Positions 1 to 7,873 are shown, counted from the first letter of the stretch. The stretch: 18,707 nucleotides of DNA from an uncultured Treponema sp. (GCA_938045195.1 CALINC010000164.1:1-18707), one strand, 5' to 3'. Notes: generated by a model not told the origin, from the sequence alone. Program-made: numbers and translations.

Positions 1-12
1 CGCAGAGCGTAC

Positions 13-52
13 GTTGCGCAGCAACAGGGTATTAAACCCTCCGCACGAATAA
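13..52. repeat. palindromic intergenic repeat, copy 1
   Basis: Two small perfect hairpins lie side by side: GTTGC-gca-GCAAC at 13-25 and AGGGT-attaa-ACCCT at 26-40. The 23 bases at 30-52, beginning TATTAAACCCTCCGCACG, recur exactly in reverse complement at 5818-5840. A further small hairpin, TCCGC-ctat-GCGGA, is at 75-88 and is followed by a T-run. I infer a dispersed intergenic repeat. It may also act as the 3' end signal of an upstream gene outside the window, but nothing in view shows that. Confidence 0.6.
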
Positions 53-162
53 AATCTGCTACTATCTATATCTATCCGCCTATGCGGAAACGATATGTAT
101 ACCTTTTTTTTCTGTGCCGTTTTATAAGCTCAGTATAGCGTGTAAAATAATGATAAATCAGC

Positions 163-191
163 TTTAAATAAAAACTAAAATGTGTTATACT
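163..191 (+). promoter_or_regulatory. sigma-70-like promoter for the cNMP-GGDEF pair
   Basis: A -35 box TTTAAA (163-168) and a -10 box TATACT (186-191) are separated by 17 bp. The -10 ends 6 nt before the ATG at 198, so the predicted transcription start falls on the A of that ATG, implying a leaderless message. Box matches and spacing are read directly; the activity is inferred. Confidence 0.55.
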
Positions 192-197
192 GTATAT

Positions 198-1193
198 ATG
201 ACGGAACGAAAAAAAATGATAACCGAAGATCAAAAAATACATGCACTCGGTGAAACACCTCTTTTTAAGGGCTGGGGAAAGGAATATCTAAAAATAATTG
301 TAGACAATTCCGGAATAGATTTTTATCAAAAAGGAGACATCGTTTTTTCTCCCGATAAAATAGGTGATAGGTTTTATCTTATCCTAAAGGGGAATGTTGT
401 CATCCTTTCAGCAGAGGACAATACGGCAATTGCAGAATTTGTTGCCGGCAATATGTTCGGCGAAACCGCGATGCTTACGGGGCAGTGCCAAAATGCAACG
501 GCGGCGGTAAATGACGAAAGCGTTATTCTTTCATTTCCAAAAGACGGCAAACCTATTGAGGAAATACTAAACAAAAACCTTTCCGTTTATGCGCATCTTT
601 TAAAATCCTTTTTAATTACGGTTTCAAAACGAACACGCAAAGCAAATTCTTTAATAAAAGAAAATTCTCCTATTATGCAGGAATTGCAAAAACAAGTATA
701 CGGCGATAAGCTGACCGGTCTTTTAAATAAAGCATATCTTGAAGAAAATATTTCAACTTTTATGAAAAGCGATTTTTCACTTATAATGATGAAACCGGAT
801 AATTTTAAAACGATAAATGATATGTACGGTCATGAAAAAGGAGATGCTTGCCTTACATTTATCGGCAACTATTTAAGCCGCTCCTTAGATACGGAGTCCG
901 TTTTAATTCGGTATCAAGGAAATGAATTTGCCGTTTTAACGCCGAAGCAAGACAGAAAAAATGCAGCGGAACTTGCGCAAAGAATAAAAACCGAACTTGA
1001 AACTTTAGATATATCGCCTGTCATATCGGCAGATTTAAAACTGACTATGAGTTTGGGCGTTCTTTTATATCCCGAAACAAATTACAATGCCGAGCAATTT
1101 ATAAAACTTTGTGCTGAAATGCCGCTTATGGGCCGTGCAAGGGGCGGCTCTCAAATTCTTTTTATAGAAAACACAGGGGTTCAAAATGAATAA
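198..1193 (+). CDS. cNMP-binding / degenerate GGDEF domain protein
   Basis: A 331-residue cytoplasmic signalling protein without signal peptide. Residues about 20-140 form a Crp-type cyclic-nucleotide-binding beta-roll; residues about 165-328 form a GGDEF domain (DKLTGLLNK entry motif, FKTINDMYGHEKGD at 203-216). Both sites are altered. The phosphate-binding cassette reads GETAML...QNAT, with Gln98 where the cyclic-phosphate-binding Arg is expected. The GGDEF signature reads QGNEF (240-244), and the first metal Asp position is Lys199. I infer a non-catalytic sensor or partner subunit. Start choice: ATG 198 sits 6 nt after a -10 box. ATG 216 has a weak ACGGAACG upstream and is an alternative; an ATG at 180 lies upstream of the -10 and is unlikely. 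It overlaps the next gene by 8 bp, so the two are probably co-translated. Confidence 0.85.
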   Translation: MTERKKMITEDQKIHALGETPLFKGWGKEYLKIIVDNSGIDFYQKGDIVFSPDKIGDRFYLILKGNVVILSAEDNTAIAEFVAGNMFGETAMLTGQCQNATAAVNDESVILSFPKDGKPIEEILNKNLSVYAHLLKSFLITVSKRTRKANSLIKENSPIMQELQKQVYGDKLTGLLNKAYLEENISTFMKSDFSLIMMKPDNFKTINDMYGHEKGDACLTFIGNYLSRSLDTESVLIRYQGNEFAVLTPKQDRKNAAELAQRIKTELETLDISPVISADLKLTMSLGVLLYPETNYNAEQFIKLCAEMPLMGRARGGSQILFIENTGVQNE

Positions 1194-2166
1194 ATCGAAA
1201 CAAAAATGGCTTAAAATATTAAAAAAAGCCCGCATATTTTCAGGTTTATCTCTACAGGAAATTGAAGTTTTGGCTTCGGCAATGTTTTATTCCGAATTCG
1301 ATGAAAACCAAGCCCTTGTATATGAAGGTGAATCGGGCAATGAACTTTTTATAATAGTTAAAGGCAAAATTGCCGTCTCGGTAAAATCCGATGGAAAAGA
1401 AATTGAACTCGTCCGTTTAGGCGCAGGAGATTTTTTCGGTGAAATGGCGATGCTTGAGCAAGAAACCCGCTCGGCTACCTGCAAGGCTGTAGAACCCGTT
1501 TCGTGTCTTGTTTTAAAATCACAGGATTTTGCTTCGCTTATAATTGATCAGCCTAAAATAGCAGCTTCGGTACTTCATAATATGCTTAAAATTACCGGTG
1601 GCAGACTTATGAATACCGATAGCCTCCTTTCACAGATTATACAGTGGGGTGATGATGCAAAAAAACGCGCTATTACGGATGAATTTACAGGTCTGTACAA
1701 TAGGCGATATTTAGACGAATCTTTTGAAACTCTCATAAAACGGAGCGTCAGACAGCACCTCGGCGTAAGTTTTGCAATGGTTGATATAGACCATTTCGGA
1801 CAATTAAACAGAAATTACGGCGCAGTTTTTTGCGATAAGGTTCTTTTGGAAATTACCAAAGCATTTAAACGGAATTTCGATACGGATGATATTTTAATTA
1901 GATACGGCGGTGATGAATTTTGTTTTATTATCCGCGGCGAATTGGATAGAGCAGAGCTGCAATGCAAAAAGGTTTGCACAGACGTATATTCTCTGGAATT
2001 TGCAGAACATCCCGATTTAAACGTTTCATGCTCAATAGGTCTTGCACATTACGGCTCAAATATGACGACGCAAGAATTATTAAAGCAAGCCGATGAAGCA
2101 CTTTATTCCGCAAAGGAAAGCGGACGGAATAGGACAGCTGTACACTCAAAACAAAATACCGAATAG
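1186..2166 (+). CDS. cNMP-binding / GGDEF domain protein (putative diguanylate cyclase)
   Basis: A 326-residue paralogue of the preceding gene with the same order: Crp-type cyclic-nucleotide-binding domain at about 15-140, then GGDEF at about 160-320. The phosphate-binding cassette is intact (FFGEMAM at 83-89, RSAT at 95-98). The signature GGDEF is intact at 241-245, and both metal positions of the DID motif (200-202) are present. The usual FKxxND and YGHxxGD motifs are eroded to FGQLNR and YGAVFCD. The inhibitory RxxD I-site is absent (DTDD). Proposed role: nucleotide-gated synthesis or binding of cyclic-di-GMP. The changes around the guanine site leave real cyclase activity uncertain. The start ATG overlaps the upstream stop by 8 bp and follows a weak AGGGG. 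Confidence 0.87.
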   Translation: MNKSKQKWLKILKKARIFSGLSLQEIEVLASAMFYSEFDENQALVYEGESGNELFIIVKGKIAVSVKSDGKEIELVRLGAGDFFGEMAMLEQETRSATCKAVEPVSCLVLKSQDFASLIIDQPKIAASVLHNMLKITGGRLMNTDSLLSQIIQWGDDAKKRAITDEFTGLYNRRYLDESFETLIKRSVRQHLGVSFAMVDIDHFGQLNRNYGAVFCDKVLLEITKAFKRNFDTDDILIRYGGDEFCFIIRGELDRAELQCKKVCTDVYSLEFAEHPDLNVSCSIGLAHYGSNMTTQELLKQADEALYSAKESGRNRTAVHSKQNTE

Positions 2167-2193
2167 CCTTAAATCAAGGTAATCGGTATTTTG
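2152..2193. terminator. bidirectional terminator hairpin between convergent genes
   Basis: An inverted repeat pairs CAAAATACCGA...CCTT with AAGG...TCGGTATTTTG around an AAATC loop. One base is bulged in the middle. The A-rich left arm and T-rich right arm give a U-rich tail in either direction. It overlaps the last codons of the GGDEF gene and lies just before the stop of the convergent ankyrin gene, so it can end both units. Confidence 0.7.
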
Positions 2194-2202
2194 CCTGTAA
2201 CT

Positions 2203-4992
2203 CTATTTTAATGCTTCCGCAGCATCATCACGATTCCATCTGAGAGCAATGTCGCGCGGAGTTTCGCCCGCAGTATTACGTGTATTTATGTTTACACCCG
2301 GTAATGTTAAGAGTTCGCGGATAATTTGCACGGACGCAAATTTTGCGGCATAATGCAAAAGTCCATCCCCCATTACATCGGTTCTGCCGACGGCAAATTC
2401 CGCTGCAAGAGGAACAAAATCCGTGTGGTTGGTAAATATCTCTCCAACAGCGCATAATCCTTGATTGTTAATTATAAAGGGATCGGCACCGGCAATTAAC
2501 AATAAATGTGTATTTTCTTTTTGATTTTTTTGTACTGCCGAAAGGACTGCAACCGTTCCGCTTTTATTCCGCTTATCAACGGGATAACCTTTTGACAATA
2601 ACTTTTGCATTATGTCCGAATTCACATTTTGTTCAACGGCAATATGAAGAGGTGTGTCTCCGTCGGTATCGGCTAGAAATTTATCGGTGCCGAGTACGGC
2701 ATCTATTGTGTGAATATCTTTGCCAAGTGAAAGCAAAAACGGTGTTTTCATATATGCGTCACGGGCAAGCGGATTTCCGCCTGCTTTTCGGATTGCAGTA
2801 ATACAATCTATATTTCCGATAAGAACTGCTTCATGTAAAGGCGTGCGTCCGTACATATCCTGTTGAACGGGAGATGCACCTCCTGCCAATAAAATATTGA
2901 CGGCTTCAAGTTTACTGGTCAAAACGGCTTCAGTAAGTGGAGGTCTGCCTATCTCATCGGCTGCATTTATATCCGCACGGGCATTTAAAAAAGTTTTTAT
3001 AAACGAAATATTACCTTGTTTTGCCGCCTCATGTAACACGGTCTTGCCGGCAAGATTTTTGGAATAAATAAGGGAAGTAAATCCATCCGAAGTCATACTT
3101 AACAGAAGATTTGCCGCATTATATGCCGACCATTTTACCGTCGCATGCAAAACCGAATTGCCTAAAAAATCTCTGGCATTTATATCGGCTTTTATTCCGC
3201 CGCCGGCACCTAATAATGTGCGTATCGCTTCAGGACTGTCGGCTTTTACCGCACTAAAAAGAGGAGTTTCATTGCTTCCATTACGGGCGTTAATATCAGC
3301 ACCTTTATCAAGCAAATATAAAATCATAGCAATCAGTTTCCATTCTGCAGCAAGATGAAGCGGTGTATTGCCCGCTCCGTCCTTTGCCGAAATCGTATGC
3401 GAATTTATCATCCAATCTTCTCTGCCGCCGCCCAAAAGCATTGCAAGTTTTAACGGGGACTCTCCTTTTACATTCGCATAAAAAATATCCGCATTATTCG
3501 CAAGAAGTATTTCACCCGTTTCACGGTAATTATTTTCCGCCGCAATATGCAGTGCCGTGTTTCCGGCTTTATCACGTGTATTTACAAGTGCTTTTTTTTC
3601 TACAAGATAATAAATAATATCCGTACTTGCTTTACGTGAAACGGCAATATGAAGCGGTGTGCATCCGTTGGAGTCGCGGTACATACTGTTTGTGTCGGTA
3701 ATTATATGTTGAACCATCGGCAAGCCGGATGCAATAGCCAGTGTAAAAGCGGTTTCTCCAGACGTATCTTCGGCATGAATATCTGCACCGTATTTTATCA
3801 GTGAATTTACTTGATTAACTTGATTCCGTTCTATAGCGAGAATAAGAGGGGTTTGACCTTTTTTATTCCGTTCGTTAGCATCGGCACCTGCATTGATAAG
3901 CTGCTGTAAAATACTATCATCCATTCCAATTCTGACTGCAATATGAAGCGGCGTTTCACCGTAGTTATCTTTAATATTGGGTTTTGCACCTGCCGAAAGG
4001 AGATTGCTGAATAGTTTTGAACGGGAGGCTTCAGGCATCACCAAATGAAGTGCCGTATTCCCCGAAGCGTCGCGGGCATTCGGGTCTGCTCCTGAAGCAA
4101 TTAAAAGAGCGGCAGTTTCAACTTTTCCGTTCCGCACCGCTTCATGGAGAGCCGTAGAGTTTGCCATATTTTTAGCATCAATAGGAACTTTTTGATTTAT
4201 TAAAAACTGAACAAATCCTGTAGAACCGTTCCTTGCACAGATATGTAAAAGGGTGTCTCCATCACCGAATCTCATAGAATAATTCCGTGCAATAGAAGCC
4301 GTTTCAAATTCTGTAAATTTTTTACCCTCAGGTTCTATTCCTGCAATGATTAACATGGAAGCTATTTCTGCGGCAGCTTCCGTTTCGGCATTCTCATAAA
4401 CCAAATTAAGCGGAGTTTTTCCGTCGGCATTTTTTTCGGTTGCGGGCTTTTCTATTGATAAAATGGAACGTACTAATTGCGGTTTTAATTCTTTTGCCGC
4501 ATAATGAAGTGCCGTATTTTTATGCTCGTCCTTTTGATGAATTGTTTTAGAATTTAAAACAAGATGTACCATATTGATATTTTGCGCATATCCGAAAGGA
4601 TAAATTCCGGTTTCATCTTTTGCAAAGATATTTGCATTATATTCAACTAGTACTTTTAGTGCGTCATAGCATTCTTTATTTAATGCGAGCAAAAGAGGTG
4701 TCCGCTCAAGTGCATCCTGCGCTTCAATATCCGCATTCATACTGAGCAAAAAACGTACAATTACGGGGTTATTTTGCATGACGGCAATATGCAGCAAACT
4801 ATTCCCATCTTCGTCTTTTGTATTTACAGAGTCTTCATCAAAACGCTCTTTTAATTCTTCAACTTTTCCTGCTTTAATTAAGTCAATAATGCTGTCTTTT
4901 TTGGCAGGTACTGTTTTACATGATATAAACTGAAATAAAATTGCGGCAATTAAAATTAAAATGCCTAATATTTTCACGGATTTTTTTTGCAT
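2203..4992 (-). CDS. large ankyrin-repeat lipoprotein
   Basis: A 929-residue protein with a lipoprotein signal peptide: MQKKSVK, a hydrophobic stretch, then lipobox FISC with the modified Cys at position 25. The rest is almost wholly ankyrin repeats. By eye I count about 26 units of 31-36 residues, many with the consensus G-x-TPLHxAA...LLxxGAdxNxxD; several units (near the 5th, 14th, 21st and 24th) are degenerate. There is no catalytic domain. Known behaviour of the fold is protein-protein binding; an envelope-anchored scaffold or partner-binding role is inferred. The start is well supported: GGGAGG lies 7 nt before the ATG. It is the last gene of the dnaX-nfu-lipoprotein run, 60 bp after a second lipoprotein gene, so the two may be co-expressed. 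Confidence 0.9.
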   Translation of the reverse strand: MQKKSVKILGILILIAAILFQFISCKTVPAKKDSIIDLIKAGKVEELKERFDEDSVNTKDEDGNSLLHIAVMQNNPVIVRFLLSMNADIEAQDALERTPLLLALNKECYDALKVLVEYNANIFAKDETGIYPFGYAQNINMVHLVLNSKTIHQKDEHKNTALHYAAKELKPQLVRSILSIEKPATEKNADGKTPLNLVYENAETEAAAEIASMLIIAGIEPEGKKFTEFETASIARNYSMRFGDGDTLLHICARNGSTGFVQFLINQKVPIDAKNMANSTALHEAVRNGKVETAALLIASGADPNARDASGNTALHLVMPEASRSKLFSNLLSAGAKPNIKDNYGETPLHIAVRIGMDDSILQQLINAGADANERNKKGQTPLILAIERNQVNQVNSLIKYGADIHAEDTSGETAFTLAIASGLPMVQHIITDTNSMYRDSNGCTPLHIAVSRKASTDIIYYLVEKKALVNTRDKAGNTALHIAAENNYRETGEILLANNADIFYANVKGESPLKLAMLLGGGREDWMINSHTISAKDGAGNTPLHLAAEWKLIAMILYLLDKGADINARNGSNETPLFSAVKADSPEAIRTLLGAGGGIKADINARDFLGNSVLHATVKWSAYNAANLLLSMTSDGFTSLIYSKNLAGKTVLHEAAKQGNISFIKTFLNARADINAADEIGRPPLTEAVLTSKLEAVNILLAGGASPVQQDMYGRTPLHEAVLIGNIDCITAIRKAGGNPLARDAYMKTPFLLSLGKDIHTIDAVLGTDKFLADTDGDTPLHIAVEQNVNSDIMQKLLSKGYPVDKRNKSGTVAVLSAVQKNQKENTHLLLIAGADPFIINNQGLCAVGEIFTNHTDFVPLAAEFAVGRTDVMGDGLLHYAAKFASVQIIRELLTLPGVNINTRNTAGETPRDIALRWNRDDAAEALK

Positions 4993-5052
4993 TGATATGC
5001 CTCCCTGTATGAGTTTCGGATAAAAAACCGGCTGCCTTTAGAGGTTATAAGT

Positions 5053-5514
5053 TTATTTAATTTTTTTTAAAATTAAGACTTCTTTTAAATTATCGCCGTA
5101 TGGCTTTTTGTTTTCATTTAAGATGGAAAGAGACCCGTCTTGATTTATCGAAAAAAATTCGGACGGTATATTGCCTGAAAAATATAAAATAATTATCCCC
5201 TCCGAATCACGCAGCCATTTGCCGCTGATAATATCGGGTGCTTCCGGTGAAATATCTTTTTCCGAATTGACCGCAGTTTTAAAAAGCAAAACACGAGCCG
5301 ATCTATCGGCTTTAAATTCAACCGAATATACGGCAATACCTTTTTTAGGCGGAATAAATTTCACAGAATAAACGCCCGGAAAATCTTCAATAAAAGCAAT
5401 TTCGTTTTTATCGGTAGAGGCGACGGCTTCTCTTTGCGGTTTAAAATTTGTTTTGCAGGAAAATAAGCTGCCTGTTAAAACGGCAAAAAACAATATGAAT
5501 TTTAAAATTTTCAC
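5053..5514 (-). CDS. small hypothetical lipoprotein
   Basis: A 153-residue protein not assigned to a known family. It has a clear lipoprotein signal: MKILKF, a hydrophobic segment, lipobox LFSC with Cys at position 20. The mature part is a mixed polar and aliphatic chain with several short beta-like stretches (VYSVKFIP, IAVYSVEFK, SGKWLRDSEGIIILYFSG), ending KEVLILKKIK. The repeated aliphatic-aromatic pattern and the SGKW...ILYF stretch suggest a small beta-barrel or lipocalin-like fold, but this is a guess. It starts 14 bp after nfu, with no clear ribosome binding site, so coupling to nfu is likely. Its lipid anchor suggests it may work with the following ankyrin lipoprotein. Confidence 0.75.
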   Translation of the reverse strand: MKILKFILFFAVLTGSLFSCKTNFKPQREAVASTDKNEIAFIEDFPGVYSVKFIPPKKGIAVYSVEFKADRSARVLLFKTAVNSEKDISPEAPDIISGKWLRDSEGIIILYFSGNIPSEFFSINQDGSLSILNENKKPYGDNLKEVLILKKIK

Positions 5515-5528
5515 AAGAAAGCTGTAAT

Positions 5529-5756
5529 TTACGCTGAGACAACTTCGGTAACTTCCGGAAACATATCTTTTAGCATTTCTTCAACACCAAGTTTTAAAGT
5601 ATAGATTGCCATTGGGCAAGAACCGCAGGCACCTTTTAAACTTACATAAACTTTTCCATCATCCGAAACACTATTTAATTCAATATCGCCTCCGTCTGCT
5701 TGAAGGCGCGGACGAATTGCATCTATTGCTTTCTCAATTTCTTCTTTAACAAGCAT
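5529..5756 (-). CDS. NifU C-terminal-domain (Nfu-type) Fe-S cluster scaffold protein
   Basis: A 75-residue protein consisting only of the NifU C-terminal domain. Conserved features are RPRLQADGGDIEL near the start and the CGSCP motif (CxxC) that holds a bridging [4Fe-4S] cluster between two monomers. The family transfers Fe-S clusters to apo-proteins in the cytoplasm. Start ATG 5756 is chosen because AAGAGGT lies just upstream; a longer reading frame beginning 48 nt earlier has a non-family hydrophobic extension. It follows dnaX after a 197-bp palindromic island and precedes the small lipoprotein by 14 bp. The ferredoxin at 15242 is a plausible client in the same window, but nothing links them directly. 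Confidence 0.9.
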   Translation of the reverse strand: MLVKEEIEKAIDAIRPRLQADGGDIELNSVSDDGKVYVSLKGACGSCPMAIYTLKLGVEEMLKDMFPEVTEVVSA

Positions 5757-5805
5757 AAAATACCTCTTGCCATAAAATATACAAAAAAAAGCAAAAATAG
5801 GCAAA

Positions 5806-5845
5806 CCGCTAGGCGGCTTATTCGTGCGGAGGGTTTAATAAGCCG
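5806..5845. repeat. palindromic intergenic repeat, copy 2
   Basis: Bases 5818-5840 are an exact 23-bp reverse complement of 30-52. Here the shared word forms most of the loop and inner arms of a different hairpin: CGGCTTATT (5814-5822) pairs with AATAAGCCG (5837-5845). An adjacent small hairpin CCGC-tag-GCGG sits at 5806-5816. It lies between dnaX and nfu, where it could modulate read-through of the operon. Confidence 0.65.
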
Positions 5846-5870
5846 GCGTTCTGAGGCGAGGTATTGATTT

Positions 5871-5951
5871 CTATAGAGTACCTCCAAAAACTGCAATCCT
5901 ATCGGGCAGAGCTGGAATGGTAATAGGGGTTTCAACAATAATTTTATACAT
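5871..5951 (-). CDS. possible 26-codon ORF downstream of dnaX
   Basis: An ATG 2 nt after the dnaX stop opens a 26-codon frame ending in TAG. A GAGG inside the dnaX 3' end is spaced 10 nt before the ATG. The peptide begins MYKIIVETPIT and ends IAVFGGTL. It contains a Pro-rich middle (IPALPD). No family is recognised. It may be a true short peptide, a truncated gene remnant, or part of the dispersed repeat that follows immediately. Confidence 0.3.
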   Translation of the reverse strand: MYKIIVETPITIPALPDRIAVFGGTL

Positions 5952-5953
5952 TT

Positions 5954-7867
5954 TTACACTACCTCATTTTCAGCAGTAAAAGATTCGGCTGTATCATTTT
6001 CATTTGTTGCAAAAACCGATTTCTTTTTCTCAACTACTTTCCCCATAAAAATGTCTTCAATCATTAAAATCAATTCAGGATGTTTTTCTGCGGTCTCTTT
6101 TTTTTCTTCTTCCGTTATATTTTGTTCCGGCGGAATAAATTCTTTTATGGCAATTCTATATTTTGTTCCGGTGAGCTGCTCCACAGTATCTCGCAAAATG
6201 TCAATATGCTTTTGCAAGAGAGAAATGTCAAAAGCCGATTTTGCAATCATAAAAAGAGTTTCATTTTTTACCGTCCAATCTTTACTCTGACCGAGTGCAG
6301 AAGATAAAAGACCGTTTTTTTTTGAGAGAAGTTCAACGGTTTTGTTTTTTAATCCGTTTAAATCTCCAATGGAAAAATTATTAGTTTCTGCCGTTTGGAT
6401 ATATTGCGGTGTGAAAGCGGTTTGCGTTTGCACAATATTACTTTGTACGGAAGCATCATTTTTCGGTAAAGAATTTTCAAAAGTATTTTTTATTGTGCGG
6501 ACAGTTTGATAAGACTGAACACTATGTTCAGCCTGTTTTCCTTCTTCTGAATTTTTAAAAGAAGAACCGCCCTGTTTATTCGCAGCATTTTCTTTTTGTA
6601 GAAAAGCCTTAAACCGGCCGGTCAAACTGTCCGCTTCGCTAAAAGACTGATTGCCGCCTCCATCTTGCCGTGCAGCATTGTATTCATTTAGTTTTGAATG
6701 TATCTGCGTACTGCCGTTTGCATTAGCGGCAAGTAAATCTCTTGCAGCGTCAAAAGCCGTTTTCAATTCTTGCGGTGAAACATAATCCGAAAGCCATGCA
6801 AGCCGAGAAACGGCAAGCTCCAATTCATAGCGCGGATCAACCGAAAAACGCAGGTCTTTAAAAAGCTGAAGCATTATACTTAAAGCCCGCTCAATCTGCA
6901 CGGCATCCCAACCGGCGAGTACTTCTTTCGGGAAGCGATCTGCCCGCTGCCCTATGAGCGCTTCTTTTGTAATTCCGTGCTTTACCAAAAGGAGACTTCT
7001 AAAATAATCGGCACAGTCTGAAACAACCTGTTCTACCGAAATTCCGTTTTGCAAAATATCGTTTAAAATATTCAAAGCCTCTTGCCCCGATTTTGCAACG
7101 CAGGCGGAAACGAGTTTATTTATTGAATCAACCCCTGTAAGACCGAGCTTCTCATGGATTTTTTCAAACGTGATATGCCCGTCAGAAAAAGCCGCTACTT
7201 GATCGAAAAGCGTATATGCGTCGCGGACGCTTCCGGTTGCTTCGCGAGCAATCCAATAAAGGGCTTCATTATCAGCTTGAATATTAAGCTCAGCCGCCGC
7301 TTCGGCAAGTGCTGTTTTTAAAATTTCAATCGGCACAAGTTTAAAATTAAACTGCTGACATCGGCTTTTTATTGTTGCCGGTACTTTGTGAATTTCGGTG
7401 GTTGCAAAAATAAATACGACATAAGGCGGCGGCTCTTCAATCGTTTTTAGCAAGGCATTGAATGCACTTGTTGAAAGCATGTGAACTTCATCAATTATAT
7501 AAATCTTATAGCGGTTTGAGTTAGGCGGAAATAAAATTTCGTCTTTTATTTGCCTTACATCATTTACACCGGTATTTGACGCACCGTCTATTTCGATTAC
7601 ATCAAGACACGAGCCTAACGTGATTTCTTCACAAGAAGTACACGTACCGCACGGAGTCGGGGTCGGTCCCGCTGCACAATTTAGAGCCTTTGCTAAAATG
7701 CGCGCAGAACTGGTTTTTCCGCATCCGCGCGGTCCTGAAAATAAATACGCGTGGGCAATCTTTCCTGCTTCAATCGATTTTTGCAAAGTCGCTGCCACAA
7801 ATTCTTGCCCCAATAAATCTTCAAACTTTTGCGGCCTCCGCCGCGTTGCAGTTACCTGATATTCCAT
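5954..7867 (-). CDS. dnaX: DNA polymerase III subunits gamma/tau (clamp loader ATPase)
   Basis: A 637-residue clamp-loader motor that opens the beta clamp at the replication fork. Visible features: N-terminal MEYQVTATRRRPQ followed by FEDLLGQE; Walker A GPRGCGKTS near residue 45; a zinc module with four Cys (CAAGP...PCGTCTSC, about 63-79); DEVH Walker B (IIDEVHML); sensor SRC motif (TIKSRC) with the trans-acting Arg. The AAA+ core ends near residue 370. A low-complexity linker and a C-terminal tau domain follow. An A9 run at 6315-6323 encodes Lys516-Lys517-Asn518; slippage in either direction soon meets a stop, giving products of about 528-532 residues. Start ATG 7867 matches the family start; 18 nt upstream another in-frame ATG lies beyond the -10 box. 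Confidence 0.97.
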   Translation of the reverse strand: MEYQVTATRRRPQKFEDLLGQEFVAATLQKSIEAGKIAHAYLFSGPRGCGKTSSARILAKALNCAAGPTPTPCGTCTSCEEITLGSCLDVIEIDGASNTGVNDVRQIKDEILFPPNSNRYKIYIIDEVHMLSTSAFNALLKTIEEPPPYVVFIFATTEIHKVPATIKSRCQQFNFKLVPIEILKTALAEAAAELNIQADNEALYWIAREATGSVRDAYTLFDQVAAFSDGHITFEKIHEKLGLTGVDSINKLVSACVAKSGQEALNILNDILQNGISVEQVVSDCADYFRSLLLVKHGITKEALIGQRADRFPKEVLAGWDAVQIERALSIMLQLFKDLRFSVDPRYELELAVSRLAWLSDYVSPQELKTAFDAARDLLAANANGSTQIHSKLNEYNAARQDGGGNQSFSEADSLTGRFKAFLQKENAANKQGGSSFKNSEEGKQAEHSVQSYQTVRTIKNTFENSLPKNDASVQSNIVQTQTAFTPQYIQTAETNNFSIGDLNGLKNKTVELLSKKNGLLSSALGQSKDWTVKNETLFMIAKSAFDISLLQKHIDILRDTVEQLTGTKYRIAIKEFIPPEQNITEEEKKETAEKHPELILMIEDIFMGKVVEKKKSVFATNENDTAESFTAENEVV

Positions 7868-7873
7868 TCGTTT

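Noticed and set aside
180..197. Longer start for the first gene at ATG 180
   Set aside because: It lies upstream of the -10 box and adds a short non-family tail, so it could not be in the transcript from the predicted promoter.
2508..2801. 97-codon frame antisense to the ankyrin gene, and other opposite-strand frames of 60-97 codons in coding genes
   Set aside because: They lie inside strongly supported genes, lack ribosome binding sites and show no family motifs; they are shadow frames.
5723..5938. 71-codon frame across the repeat island upstream of nfu
   Set aside because: It runs through the palindromic repeat, overlaps nfu in another frame, and has no family features.
6098..6105. A8 run near the 3' end of dnaX as a slippage site
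   Set aside because: It is too close to the stop to give a gamma-like product, and similar A8 runs occur elsewhere; the A9 run is the better candidate.
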